Positions 1 through 5,061 of a DNA stretch of 5,061 nucleotides are shown piece after piece. The first letter of the stretch is position 1, and the number at the start of each line of letters is the position of its first letter. The DNA is from Burkholderiales bacterium (GTDB lineage: Bacteria; Pseudomonadota; Gammaproteobacteria; Burkholderiales; Burkholderiaceae_C), in assembly GCA_947474415.1 (NCBI GenBank), contig CANJKD010000244.1, forward strand, positions 1-5,061, written 5' to 3'. Under the pieces are notes generated by a model. It ran no database searches, was not told the origin of the DNA, and saw nothing but the letters and a program-made list of their open reading frames with translations. The position numbers and the translations under genes were made by a program.

Positions 1-37
1 AGGCACCGATGAGGGTTCGTTTGATCCAGCGTTTCAT
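1..37 (-). CDS. Start of an exported protein (partial, runs off left edge)
   Basis: Only the first 12 codons are visible, reading MKRWIKRTLIGA on the minus strand before the window ends. The ATG at 37-35 is preceded by a good Shine-Dalgarno (AAAGGA on the minus strand, positions 50-45) with a 7-base spacer, so the start is well supported. The four basic residues in the first seven (K2, R3, K6, R7), followed by the beginning of a hydrophobic stretch, look like the n-region of a signal peptide or membrane anchor, which suggests export to the periplasm. From memory, similar N-termini occur on Spy/CpxP-like periplasmic heavy-metal-sensor proteins of Burkholderiales. Twelve residues cannot establish that, so no function is assigned. 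Confidence 0.6.
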   Translation of the reverse strand, partial: MKRWIKRTLIGA

Positions 38-175
38 GGCAATGTCCTTTGGGGGTGTGGGGCAGTGAGCTCGTGTGCTTTAGACACGGAAGTCATCCTG
101 CCGGCAGGCGCCCGCCAAGTCTTGTCGCCGCCGTATCGTCGTGTTTCGTTTCGTATCGCCGCGCGTGGCAACATC
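38..175. promoter_or_regulatory. Divergent intergenic region with a 12-bp palindrome
   Basis: This 138-base stretch separates the left-edge minus-strand gene from the plus-strand SDR pseudogene, so it should hold promoters for both. It contains a perfect 12-bp palindrome, CCTGCCGGCAGG (97-108). It also contains a short inverted repeat, CGTGT/ACACG (72-76 and 84-88, 7-base spacer), and two copies of CGTATCG (132-138 and 152-158). Any of these could be a regulator site, but in GC-rich DNA such short symmetries also arise by chance. I could not pick out a convincing -35/-10 pair on either strand. Confidence 0.3.
45..50 (-). promoter_or_regulatory. Ribosome binding site of the left-edge gene
   Basis: The minus strand reads AAAGGA here, 7 bases before the ATG at 37. 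It is the clearest Shine-Dalgarno in the left part of the window and is the main reason for accepting a start codon with only 12 codons visible. Confidence 0.6.
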
Positions 176-590
176 ATGGGTCGCGCACCGGGAGCCGGAA
201 CGGGCACGAGCGAAGGCGAAGGGCGGACGGCGCTGATCACGGGCGCCTCGTCAGGCATCTGTGAATCATTGGCGCACCGCTTCGCCGCGAGCGGACATGG
301 CTTGATGCGGGTGGCTCGTCGCAGGGACAGCGGGCCGCGCTGGCAACGGTGTCGAAGGCGGCACATGGCGTGCGCGCCACCGCGCTGCCGGCTGACCTGG
401 CCTTGGCGGACGCGGCCCGAGCGCTCGCTGCGGCACTGCAGCGCAAGCGGATGGCGGTCGACGTGCTGGTCAACAACGCCGGTATGCCGGAGCAGGGCGC
501 GTTCGTCGCGATGCCGGGACGGCGGCACCAGCAGTTGGTCCATCTGAACGTGTCGGGCCTCACGGCCATGCTCGCCAGCTTCGTGCCGCC

Positions 591-626
591 CGGGGTCGAG
601 CGGGGTCGAGCGGGGCCGAGCGGGGC
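591..626 (+). repeat. 10-bp tandem repeat expansion inside the SDR pseudogene
   Basis: Units run 591-600 CGGGGTCGAG, 601-610 CGGGGTCGAG (identical) and 611-620 CGGGGCCGAG (one change), then the start of a fourth, CGGGGC (621-626). Removing 20 bases (601-620) joins GTC GAG directly to CGG GGC GTC GGC CGC GTG CTG. That restores VERGVGRVLNVAS in a single frame, the sequence expected before the SDR serine strand. The repeat therefore looks like the direct cause of the second frameshift, probably by replication slippage. Confidence 0.85.
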
Positions 627-1034
627 GTCGGCCGCGTGCTGAACGTGGCCTCTGTCGCGGCCTTCCAGCCGGTGCCGACGCAGGCAACCTGCGCGGCCAC
701 GAAGGACTGTGCGCTTTCGCTGTCGGAGTCGTTGGCCGTGGAGATGACGGCCACCCGCACAATGATCGCACCGCTGGGCCCCGGCCTCACGGCCACCGGA
801 ATGCTGGGCAGCACGGCGCAGGCGAATGCGCAACTCGGCAAGCTGCCGGGCTTCATGGTCGGCGATGTGGCCGTTGTCGCCGCTGCGGGTTACGCGGCCG
901 GCATGCACGGTGAGCTCATCAAGGTGCCCGGCGCGGTGACTTGGCTGCCACGCGGGCCAGCCGGGAAGTACCTAAGCGGCTGCTGCAGTGCTTCGCGGGG
1001 ATGGCGAGCCGCAAAGCCCTTCAAGAGCCGGGAC

Positions 1035-1073
1035 GTTCGGGCCCGAGGTTCAGGCCCGAGCGTCAGGCCCTCA
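1035..1073 (+). repeat. 13-bp imperfect tandem repeat, about three units
   Basis: Unit 1 (1035-1047, GTTCGGGCCCGAG) and unit 2 (1048-1060, GTTCAGGCCCGAG) agree at 12 of 13 bases. A third, degenerate unit (1061-1073, CGTCAGGCCCTCA) matches unit 2 at 8 of 13. The block lies between the recognisable end of the SDR pseudogene and the DUF3563 stop codon. It also creates an inverted repeat, CGGGCC (1038-1043) with GGCCCG (1053-1058), that could fold as a 6-bp stem with a 9-base loop. No T-run follows on either strand, so a Rho-independent terminator is not supported. Confidence 0.55.
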
Positions 1074-1076
1074 AAA

Positions 1077-1262
1077 TCAGCGCATGAAAGCGCCGCTGGT
1101 GCCGACGGCGTACAGGTAGTGCTGGCCGGAATCGACCTGGCGCATGCGGCGCTCCAGGTCATAGATGTCGACCGATTCGGCGAGGTAACGGTCATCGCAG
1201 TCCTGGGCCGGCGTGGCCGACACGGTGAACAAGTTCGAGATCGAGTTGAGGAAGGAATTCAT
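1077..1262 (-). CDS. DUF3563-family small protein
   Basis: This is a 61-residue protein beginning MNSFLNSISNLF with the core YLAESVDIYDLERRMRQ at about residues 26-42. That core, a Y-L-A motif followed by D-L-E-R-R-M/I-R, is the signature of DUF3563. DUF3563 proteins are very short, function unknown, and common in Burkholderiales. The N-terminal dozen residues form an amphipathic hydrophobic stretch; there is no cleavable signal peptide or catalytic motif. The size fits the family. The ATG at 1262-1260 is chosen because the conserved hydrophobic start follows directly, but no strong Shine-Dalgarno is visible upstream. The stop (1079-1077) overlaps the last codons of the decayed SDR frame, tail to tail. 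It is transcribed divergently from the ABC exporter and has its own candidate promoter. The resemblance to host regulatory or stress-type small proteins is only suggestive; no role is assigned. Confidence 0.85.
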   Translation of the reverse strand: MNSFLNSISNLFTVSATPAQDCDDRYLAESVDIYDLERRMRQVDSGQHYLYAVGTSGAFMR

Positions 1263-1283
1263 GATGAACCACAGCGGGTTGTT

Positions 1284-1312
1284 TTGATTGAGCCCGCATC
1301 ATAAGGGATAAC
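1284..1312 (+). promoter_or_regulatory. Candidate sigma-70 promoter for the ABC exporter
   Basis: TTGATT (1284-1289) and GATAAC (1307-1312) are separated by 17 bases, and each matches four of six consensus positions. Transcription would begin near 1319, leaving a leader of roughly 100 bases before the GTG at 1418. It overlaps the candidate minus-strand -10, so the two promoters would compete for polymerase. The match is moderate and unproven. Confidence 0.3.
1298..1303 (-). promoter_or_regulatory. Candidate -10 element for the DUF3563 gene
   Basis: The minus strand reads TATGAT, five of six matches to the sigma-70 -10 consensus TATAAT, about 35 bases before the ATG at 1262. No -35 hexamer is recognisable 16-18 bases upstream; the AGGG/CCCT repeat cluster occupies that place instead. 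This arrangement would fit an activator-dependent promoter, but that is inference. Confidence 0.4.
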
Positions 1313-1322
1313 CCTATACCCT
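1304..1322. promoter_or_regulatory. AGGG/CCCT repeat cluster, possible operator
   Basis: The segment reads AGGG-ATAA-CCCT-ATA-CCCT. The first two arms (1304-1307 and 1312-1315) form an inverted repeat, and the third (1319-1322) repeats the second arm 7 bases on. It sits in an AT-richer island between two divergent genes. It covers the -35 region for the minus-strand TATGAT and the -10 region of the candidate plus-strand promoter. That position and symmetry fit a regulator binding site shared by both genes. The regulator is unknown. Confidence 0.4.
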
Positions 1323-1405
1323 ACTCTCCAATGTGCCTTTCCAGAGCATGTTGTCAGCATCGATTGCCCCGAGGGTGTGCGTTCTGCGCACCTGTGCATC
1401 AACGG

Positions 1406-1411
1406 ACGGAG
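1406..1411 (+). promoter_or_regulatory. Ribosome binding site that fixes the ABC exporter start
   Basis: ACGGAG, within GGACGGAG, lies 6 bases before the GTG at 1418. The same frame is open back to an ATG at 1331, but that extension has no ribosome binding site. It would add 29 unusual residues rich in Cys and His and would overlap the leader. The GTG is therefore the better start. Confidence 0.65.
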
Positions 1412-1417
1412 TTCTGC

Positions 1418-3292
1418 GTGTTCGCCTGGTTTGAAAAGTTGCTCGACCCGTATCCCGACACGCCGCCGGTGATTGCACCGCGCGGTTTTCTCGCGTTCGT
1501 CTGGGCCGGCACTGAAGGTGCCCGTCCGGCCATCGCCGCGATGACGCTGGTGACCGCCGCTACCGGCATGTTCGAGGCGTTGCTGTTCAGCATGATGGGC
1601 CACATCGTTGACTGGCTCGCGAAGGTCGAACCGGCACAGCTGTGGGCGCGCGAGCGCGGCACCTTGCTGCTTCTCGCCTGCGTGCTGCTCGCGAGCCCAT
1701 TGGTCGTCGGGTTGCAGACGCTTTTCAAGCACCAGGTGCTGGCTGGCAACCTGCCGATGCGGCTGCGCTGGAATTTCCACCGCCTGATGCTCGGCCAGAG
1801 CATGGGCTTCTACCAGGACGAGTTCGCCGGCCGGGTGGCGGCGAAAGTGATGCAGACGGCGCTGGCGGTGCGCGACGTGGTGATGATCCTGGGCGACATC
1901 ATGGTCTTCGTCGTCATCTACTTCGTGACCTTGGCGGCGGTGGTCGGCAGCTTCGACGCCTGGCTGCTGGTGCCGTTCATGGCCTGGCTGCTGCTGTACG
2001 TGAGTGCGGTCTGGTACTTCGTACCGCGCATGGCGCGCATCTCGAAGGCGCAGGCCGATGCGCGCTCGCTGATGACCGGCCGCATCACCGACGCTTACAC
2101 CAACATCGCTACGGTGAAGCTGTTCTCGCACACCCATCGCGAGGCCGGCTTCGCGCGCGCGGCGATGCAGGAATTCATGGTGACCGCCTACGGGCAGATG
2201 CGCTATGTCAGCGCCTTCGAGATCGTCAACCACGCGTTGAGCATGCTGCTGGTGCTGTCCACCACCGGCGCCTGTCTGTGGCTCTGGACGCAAGGCCAGG
2301 TGGGTATTGGCGCAGTGGCGGCGGCCACGGCGATGGCGCTGCGCCTGAATGGCATCGCGCACTGGATCATGTGGGAGATGACTGGCCTGTTCGAGCACAT
2401 CGGCACGGTGCAGGACGGGCTGAACACCTTGTCGCGCGCGCATGCGGTGGTCGATGCACCGGGAGCTGCCGAGTTGAAGGTGTCGCGCGGCGACGTGCGC
2501 TTCGAGCGTGTCAGCTTCGCTTACGGCGCGACCGGGCCGAAGGCGCGGCAGGTGATCGACGGCCTGTCGCTGCACATCGCGCCGGGCGAGAAAATAGGCC
2601 TTGTCGGCCGTTCGGGTGCCGGCAAGTCCACGCTGACCAGCCTGCTGCTGCGCTTCTACGACGTGGGCTCGGGCCGGGTGCTTATCGACGGCCAGGACAT
2701 CGCCGGCGTGACGCAAGATTCGCTGCGTCGCCAGGTCGGCATGGTCACGCAAGACACCTCGCTACTGCACCGCTCGGTGCGCGACAACATCCTTTACGGC
2801 CGCCCCGATGCCGACGACGCGCAGATGGTCAAGGCCGCTCACCGTGCCGAGGCGCACGACTTCATCCAGACCCTGACCGACCCGAGCGGCCGGCGCGGCT
2901 ACGACGCGCACGTGGGCGAACGCGGCGTGAAGTTGTCGGGTGGCCAGCGCCAGCGCGTCGCGATCGCGCGGGTGATGCTGAAAGACGCGCCGGTGCTGCT
3001 GCTCGATGAAGCCACCAGCGCGCTCGACTCCGAGGTGGAGGCCGCGATCCAGGCCAGCCTGTACCGGCTGATGGAAGGCAAGACGGTGGTGGCGATTGCG
3101 CACCGGCTGTCCACCATCGCCGCGATGGACCGGCTGGTGGTGCTGGACCACGGCCACATCGTCGAGCAGGGCGACCACCGCAGCCTGCTCGCCCTGGGAG
3201 GGCTGTATGCGCGGCTGTGGGCACACCAGAGCGGCGGCTTCCTGGGTGAAGAGGCCGACGACGAGCCACGGCTGGCCGCGGCCGTGTCTTGA
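1418..3292 (+). CDS. ABC exporter half-transporter (permease fused to ATPase)
   Basis: This 624-residue inner-membrane protein should dimerise and use ATP to expel or flip a substrate, in the MsbA/multidrug type-IV exporter class. The N-terminal membrane domain (about 1-335) shows roughly six hydrophobic segments near 37-60, 80-104, 155-176, 180-202, 268-291 and 295-322. The nucleotide-binding domain (about 355-610) is complete: A-loop Tyr369, Walker A GRSGAGKST (397-405, Lys403), Q-loop Gln445, signature LSGGQ (506-510), Walker B VLLLDE (526-531, catalytic Glu531), D-loop SALD (534-537) and switch His562. All ATPase residues are present, so the homodimer should be active. The start is GTG, chosen for its ribosome binding site and because MFAWFEKLLDPYP opens the family's usual N-terminus. 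It stands alone as a transcription unit: divergent from the DUF3563 gene and 4 bases from the convergent DUF2127 stop. Substrate cannot be inferred; lipid or drug export are both possible, and no adjacent partner gene suggests a heterodimer. Confidence 0.93.
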   Translation: MFAWFEKLLDPYPDTPPVIAPRGFLAFVWAGTEGARPAIAAMTLVTAATGMFEALLFSMMGHIVDWLAKVEPAQLWARERGTLLLLACVLLASPLVVGLQTLFKHQVLAGNLPMRLRWNFHRLMLGQSMGFYQDEFAGRVAAKVMQTALAVRDVVMILGDIMVFVVIYFVTLAAVVGSFDAWLLVPFMAWLLLYVSAVWYFVPRMARISKAQADARSLMTGRITDAYTNIATVKLFSHTHREAGFARAAMQEFMVTAYGQMRYVSAFEIVNHALSMLLVLSTTGACLWLWTQGQVGIGAVAAATAMALRLNGIAHWIMWEMTGLFEHIGTVQDGLNTLSRAHAVVDAPGAAELKVSRGDVRFERVSFAYGATGPKARQVIDGLSLHIAPGEKIGLVGRSGAGKSTLTSLLLRFYDVGSGRVLIDGQDIAGVTQDSLRRQVGMVTQDTSLLHRSVRDNILYGRPDADDAQMVKAAHRAEAHDFIQTLTDPSGRRGYDAHVGERGVKLSGGQRQRVAIARVMLKDAPVLLLDEATSALDSEVEAAIQASLYRLMEGKTVVAIAHRLSTIAAMDRLVVLDHGHIVEQGDHRSLLALGGLYARLWAHQSGGFLGEEADDEPRLAAAVS

Positions 3293-3296
3293 TCGT

Positions 3297-3764
3297 TCAG
3301 GCGCGGCGCTTGCGCAGGGTCCAGACCAGGTAGGTGACCACCGTCACGTTCAGAGCCAAGGTCGCGGCCTTCACCGCGCCTGGCTTGTGCCACAGTTCGT
3401 AGACCTCGATCGGCAGGTAGATCGCGCCGCTGGTGGCGCCCAGCCAGGCGGCCCAGCGCCGGTCGTGCCAGAGCCCGTAAGCTTCAGCGGCACGGATGGC
3501 CGAATAGGCCAGCGCCAGGGCCGCCCCGGCCCACAGGCGGGCGTCGGTCAGGCGCGCGGCGGCATTCACGAACAGGCCGGCGTAGTGCGCCTCGGGGTCG
3601 AGGTGCAAGTGCGTGACCAGCGACACCGCGACCTGGCGCACGTCGCGGTGCAGCAGCGCGAGCAGGCCGAAGCCGGCGCCCAACACGACGATGCCTTTCA
3701 CAGCTTCCATCGTCGCCACGGCGCGCATCACGCGCGGCGAATGGGGAGCGAGTTCAGGGTTCAT
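3297..3764 (-). CDS. DUF2127-family membrane protein
   Basis: This is a 155-residue, strongly hydrophobic protein that I recognise as DUF2127, predicted membrane proteins of unknown function. Visible hallmarks are the N-terminal MEAVKGIVVLGAGFGLLALL (about 19-38) and IRAAEAYGLWHDRRWAAWLG (about 89-108). A third is IYLPIEVYELWHKP (about 115-128) before a last hydrophobic segment ending in a basic tail (RKRRA). About four membrane segments are likely, near 17-38, 76-97, 104-124 and 130-150. The repeated acidic and aromatic residues E20, E93 and E120/E123 within or next to the helices are typical of the family. The ATG at 3764-3762 follows directly after an in-frame TGA (3767-3765), so the protein cannot start further upstream; no clear ribosome binding site is seen. 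Its stop is 4 bases from the ABC exporter stop, convergently. The divergent neighbour is another small membrane protein. Function unknown. Confidence 0.85.
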   Translation of the reverse strand: MNPELAPHSPRVMRAVATMEAVKGIVVLGAGFGLLALLHRDVRQVAVSLVTHLHLDPEAHYAGLFVNAAARLTDARLWAGAALALAYSAIRAAEAYGLWHDRRWAAWLGATSGAIYLPIEVYELWHKPGAVKAATLALNVTVVTYLVWTLRKRRA

Positions 3765-3884
3765 TCATGGCATGAGTGGTGCGCCGGCATTGTGACCACG
3801 GCTTCAGGATCACCCCACGCCTGCGCCTTTTCCTGTGCCGTGGTCTGATGTGGTGTTTCAGGTTTCAAAAAAGCACTTCAGCCC
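3765..3884. promoter_or_regulatory. Divergent intergenic region between two membrane-protein genes
   Basis: These 120 bases must carry the start signals for both the DUF2127 gene (minus) and the DUF2177 gene (plus), since neither has another upstream gene on its strand. The right half is AT-richer than its surroundings, with an A6 run at 3867-3872. I found no well-spaced -35/-10 pair. TCTGAT (3844-3849) could be a plus-strand -10 (four of six), but no partner hexamer lies upstream of it. Confidence 0.3.
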
Positions 3885-4310
3885 ATGCCCGAACACCGCC
3901 TCACGCCTGCCCGATTTTTCGCCGCCTGGGGCGTCGCCTTCCTCGTGATGGGCACGCTCGACGGTCTGTGGCTCGGCTGGCTCGCGCTCGATTTCTACAA
4001 GCGCGAGATGGGCGTGCTGATGAGCGATTCTGTGCGCGTCCCGCCGGCGCTGGCCTACTACCTGCTGTACCCGGCGGCCGTGGTGTTCCTGGCACTCACG
4101 CCGCGCCCGGCCACGCTGCGCATGGCCGCCCTGCGCAGCGCCGCGCTCGGGCTGGCCGCGTTCGGCGTCTACGACCTGACGAACCTCGCCACGTTGCGTG
4201 GTTACACCGTGACGATGACGCTGGTCGACATGGCCTGGGGCACGTTCGCCACGGCGGCCGGTGGCAGCGCCGCCTACCGTTGGGTACTGGCGCGCTCGCG
4301 CAGCGCTTAG
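3885..4310 (+). CDS. DUF2177-family membrane protein
   Basis: This 141-residue predicted inner-membrane protein has the DUF2177 pattern. An N-terminal helix ends in LDGLWLGWLALDFYKREMG (about 25-43), where the D-x-L-W-L-G and D-F-Y motifs are characteristic. Next come PPALAYYLLYPAAVVFLAL (about 53-71) and the conserved VYDLTNLATLRGYTVTMTLV (about 96-115). The last helix opens with DMAWGT (about 116-121). Four membrane segments are likely, near 11-34, 52-72, 80-102 and 110-135. The conserved D, Y and N residues near helix ends suggest a shared but undescribed function. The length is normal for the family. The ATG at 3885 is chosen because it directly precedes the conserved first helix; no clear Shine-Dalgarno is visible. 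It is divergent from DUF2127 and convergent with dbpA, so it is probably transcribed alone. Role unknown. Confidence 0.87.
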   Translation: MPEHRLTPARFFAAWGVAFLVMGTLDGLWLGWLALDFYKREMGVLMSDSVRVPPALAYYLLYPAAVVFLALTPRPATLRMAALRSAALGLAAFGVYDLTNLATLRGYTVTMTLVDMAWGTFATAAGGSAAYRWVLARSRSA

Positions 4311-4356
4311 CGGCGGCGCGGCCGGCAGGTGGCGGTTCTACGCGCCAATCAGTTCA
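4311..4356. other. Convergent gap between DUF2177 and dbpA, no terminator seen
   Basis: These 46 bases separate two stop codons facing each other. They begin GC-rich (GCCGGC at 4321-4326) and end AT-richer. I see no stem followed by a T-run on either strand, so termination is either Rho-dependent or lies within a neighbouring gene. Confidence 0.4.

Positions 4357-5061
<705 letters not shown>

Larger units (their letters stand above)
176..1087 (+). pseudogene. Decayed SDR-family oxidoreductase, three frameshifts
   Basis: Joined across frames, this is a classical NAD(P)-dependent short-chain dehydrogenase/reductase. Frame A (176 to about 330) gives the Rossmann start RTALITGASSGICES. Frame B (about 331 to 600) carries VLVNNAG and LNVSGLTAMLASF. 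Frame C (about 621 to 938) carries RVLNVASVAAFQPVP, CAATKD and IKVPGAV. Frame D (941 to 1087) gives the tail LAATRAS...KRLLQCFAGMASRKAL. The three breaks are a one-base loss near 328-333, a net +20-base tandem expansion at 601-620, and a one-base loss near 939-940 (GTGACTTGG where GTGAACTTGG restores the frame). Two hallmark residues are also changed. TGxxxGxG ends in Cys (TGT, 260-262) instead of Gly, and the catalytic YxxxK tyrosine is Cys (TGC, 690-692). NNAG, the serine region and the catalytic lysine (702-704) remain. The start is chosen at the ATG just before the Rossmann strand, although it has no clear ribosome binding site. The native stop is uncertain; 1085-1087 is the first stop in frame D. 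The original substrate cannot be told. Confidence 0.88.

Noticed and set aside
320..640. Programmed ribosomal frameshifting to make a functional SDR
   Set aside because: There are three separate breaks, one a 20-base tandem insertion. No slippery heptamer with a downstream structure is seen, and the catalytic tyrosine is lost.
34..908. Two long minus-strand open frames antisense to the SDR remnant (34-771 and 237-908)
   Set aside because: Both are low-complexity Arg/Ala/Pro-rich readings with no motif, while the plus strand gives clear SDR segments across the same bases.
1038..1058. Rho-independent terminator for the DUF3563 gene or the SDR remnant
   Set aside because: The 6-bp stem is present but no T-run follows on either strand, and it can be explained as a by-product of the 13-bp tandem repeat.
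636..1304. A 222-codon plus-strand frame as an independent gene
   Set aside because: Its first 100 codons are the third SDR segment. After about 938 it leaves the SDR frame and runs antisense through the DUF3563 gene, so it is a by-product of the third frameshift.
1331..1417. ATG at 1331 as the ABC exporter start
   Set aside because: There is no ribosome binding site, and the added residues (with Cys-rich MCLSRACC) are unlike the family. The GTG at 1418 has a well-placed GGACGGAG.
1259..2752. A 497-codon open frame on the minus strand, antisense to the ABC exporter
   Set aside because: Its translation is rich in His, Arg, Gln and Ala without any recognisable motif. The plus strand encodes a complete ABC exporter over most of the same bases. 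Long antisense frames are expected opposite G/C-biased genes.
1642..3009. A 455-codon plus-strand open frame inside the ABC gene
   Set aside because: It is an Arg/Ala/Gly-rich off-frame reading with no domain. The in-frame exporter explains the sequence fully.

Overview
The window is GC-rich and its open frames show strong G/C bias at third codon positions. Its proteins look like those of Betaproteobacteria, order Burkholderiales (a Rubrivivax/Leptothrix/Methylibium-like organism). This placement rests on a DUF3563-type small protein, a DbpA helicase, and a half-size ABC exporter of a kind I know from that order. It is inference from protein character, with no database search behind it.

Layout, left to right. 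(1) Positions 1-37, minus strand: the first 12 codons of a gene running off the left edge, with a good Shine-Dalgarno and a signal-peptide-like start. (2) Positions 176-1087, plus strand: a short-chain dehydrogenase/reductase (SDR) gene that has decayed. Its reading frame breaks three times, one break being exactly accounted for by two extra copies of a 10-bp tandem unit. Two hallmark residues are also lost: the third glycine of the cofactor loop and the catalytic tyrosine. (3) Positions 1077-1262, minus strand: a 61-residue DUF3563-family protein. (4) Positions 1263-1417: a divergent control region with a candidate promoter on each strand and an AGGG/CCCT repeat cluster. (5) Positions 1418-3292, plus strand: a complete 624-residue ABC exporter half-transporter with every nucleotide-binding motif intact. 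(6) Positions 3297-3764, minus strand: a DUF2127 membrane protein ending 4 bases from the ABC gene, tail to tail. (7) Positions 3885-4310, plus strand: a DUF2177 membrane protein divergent from it. (8) Positions 4357-5061, minus strand: the C-terminal half of the DEAD-box rRNA helicase DbpA, whose start lies beyond the right edge.

The genes alternate in strand and look like single-gene units. I see no shared pathway, mobile element, CRISPR array, tRNA or rRNA. This is an ordinary chromosomal housekeeping/accessory stretch. The most informative signal is the readable mutational history of the SDR pseudogene, followed by the repeat-rich divergent promoter between the DUF3563 and ABC genes. I found no convincing new biological system.
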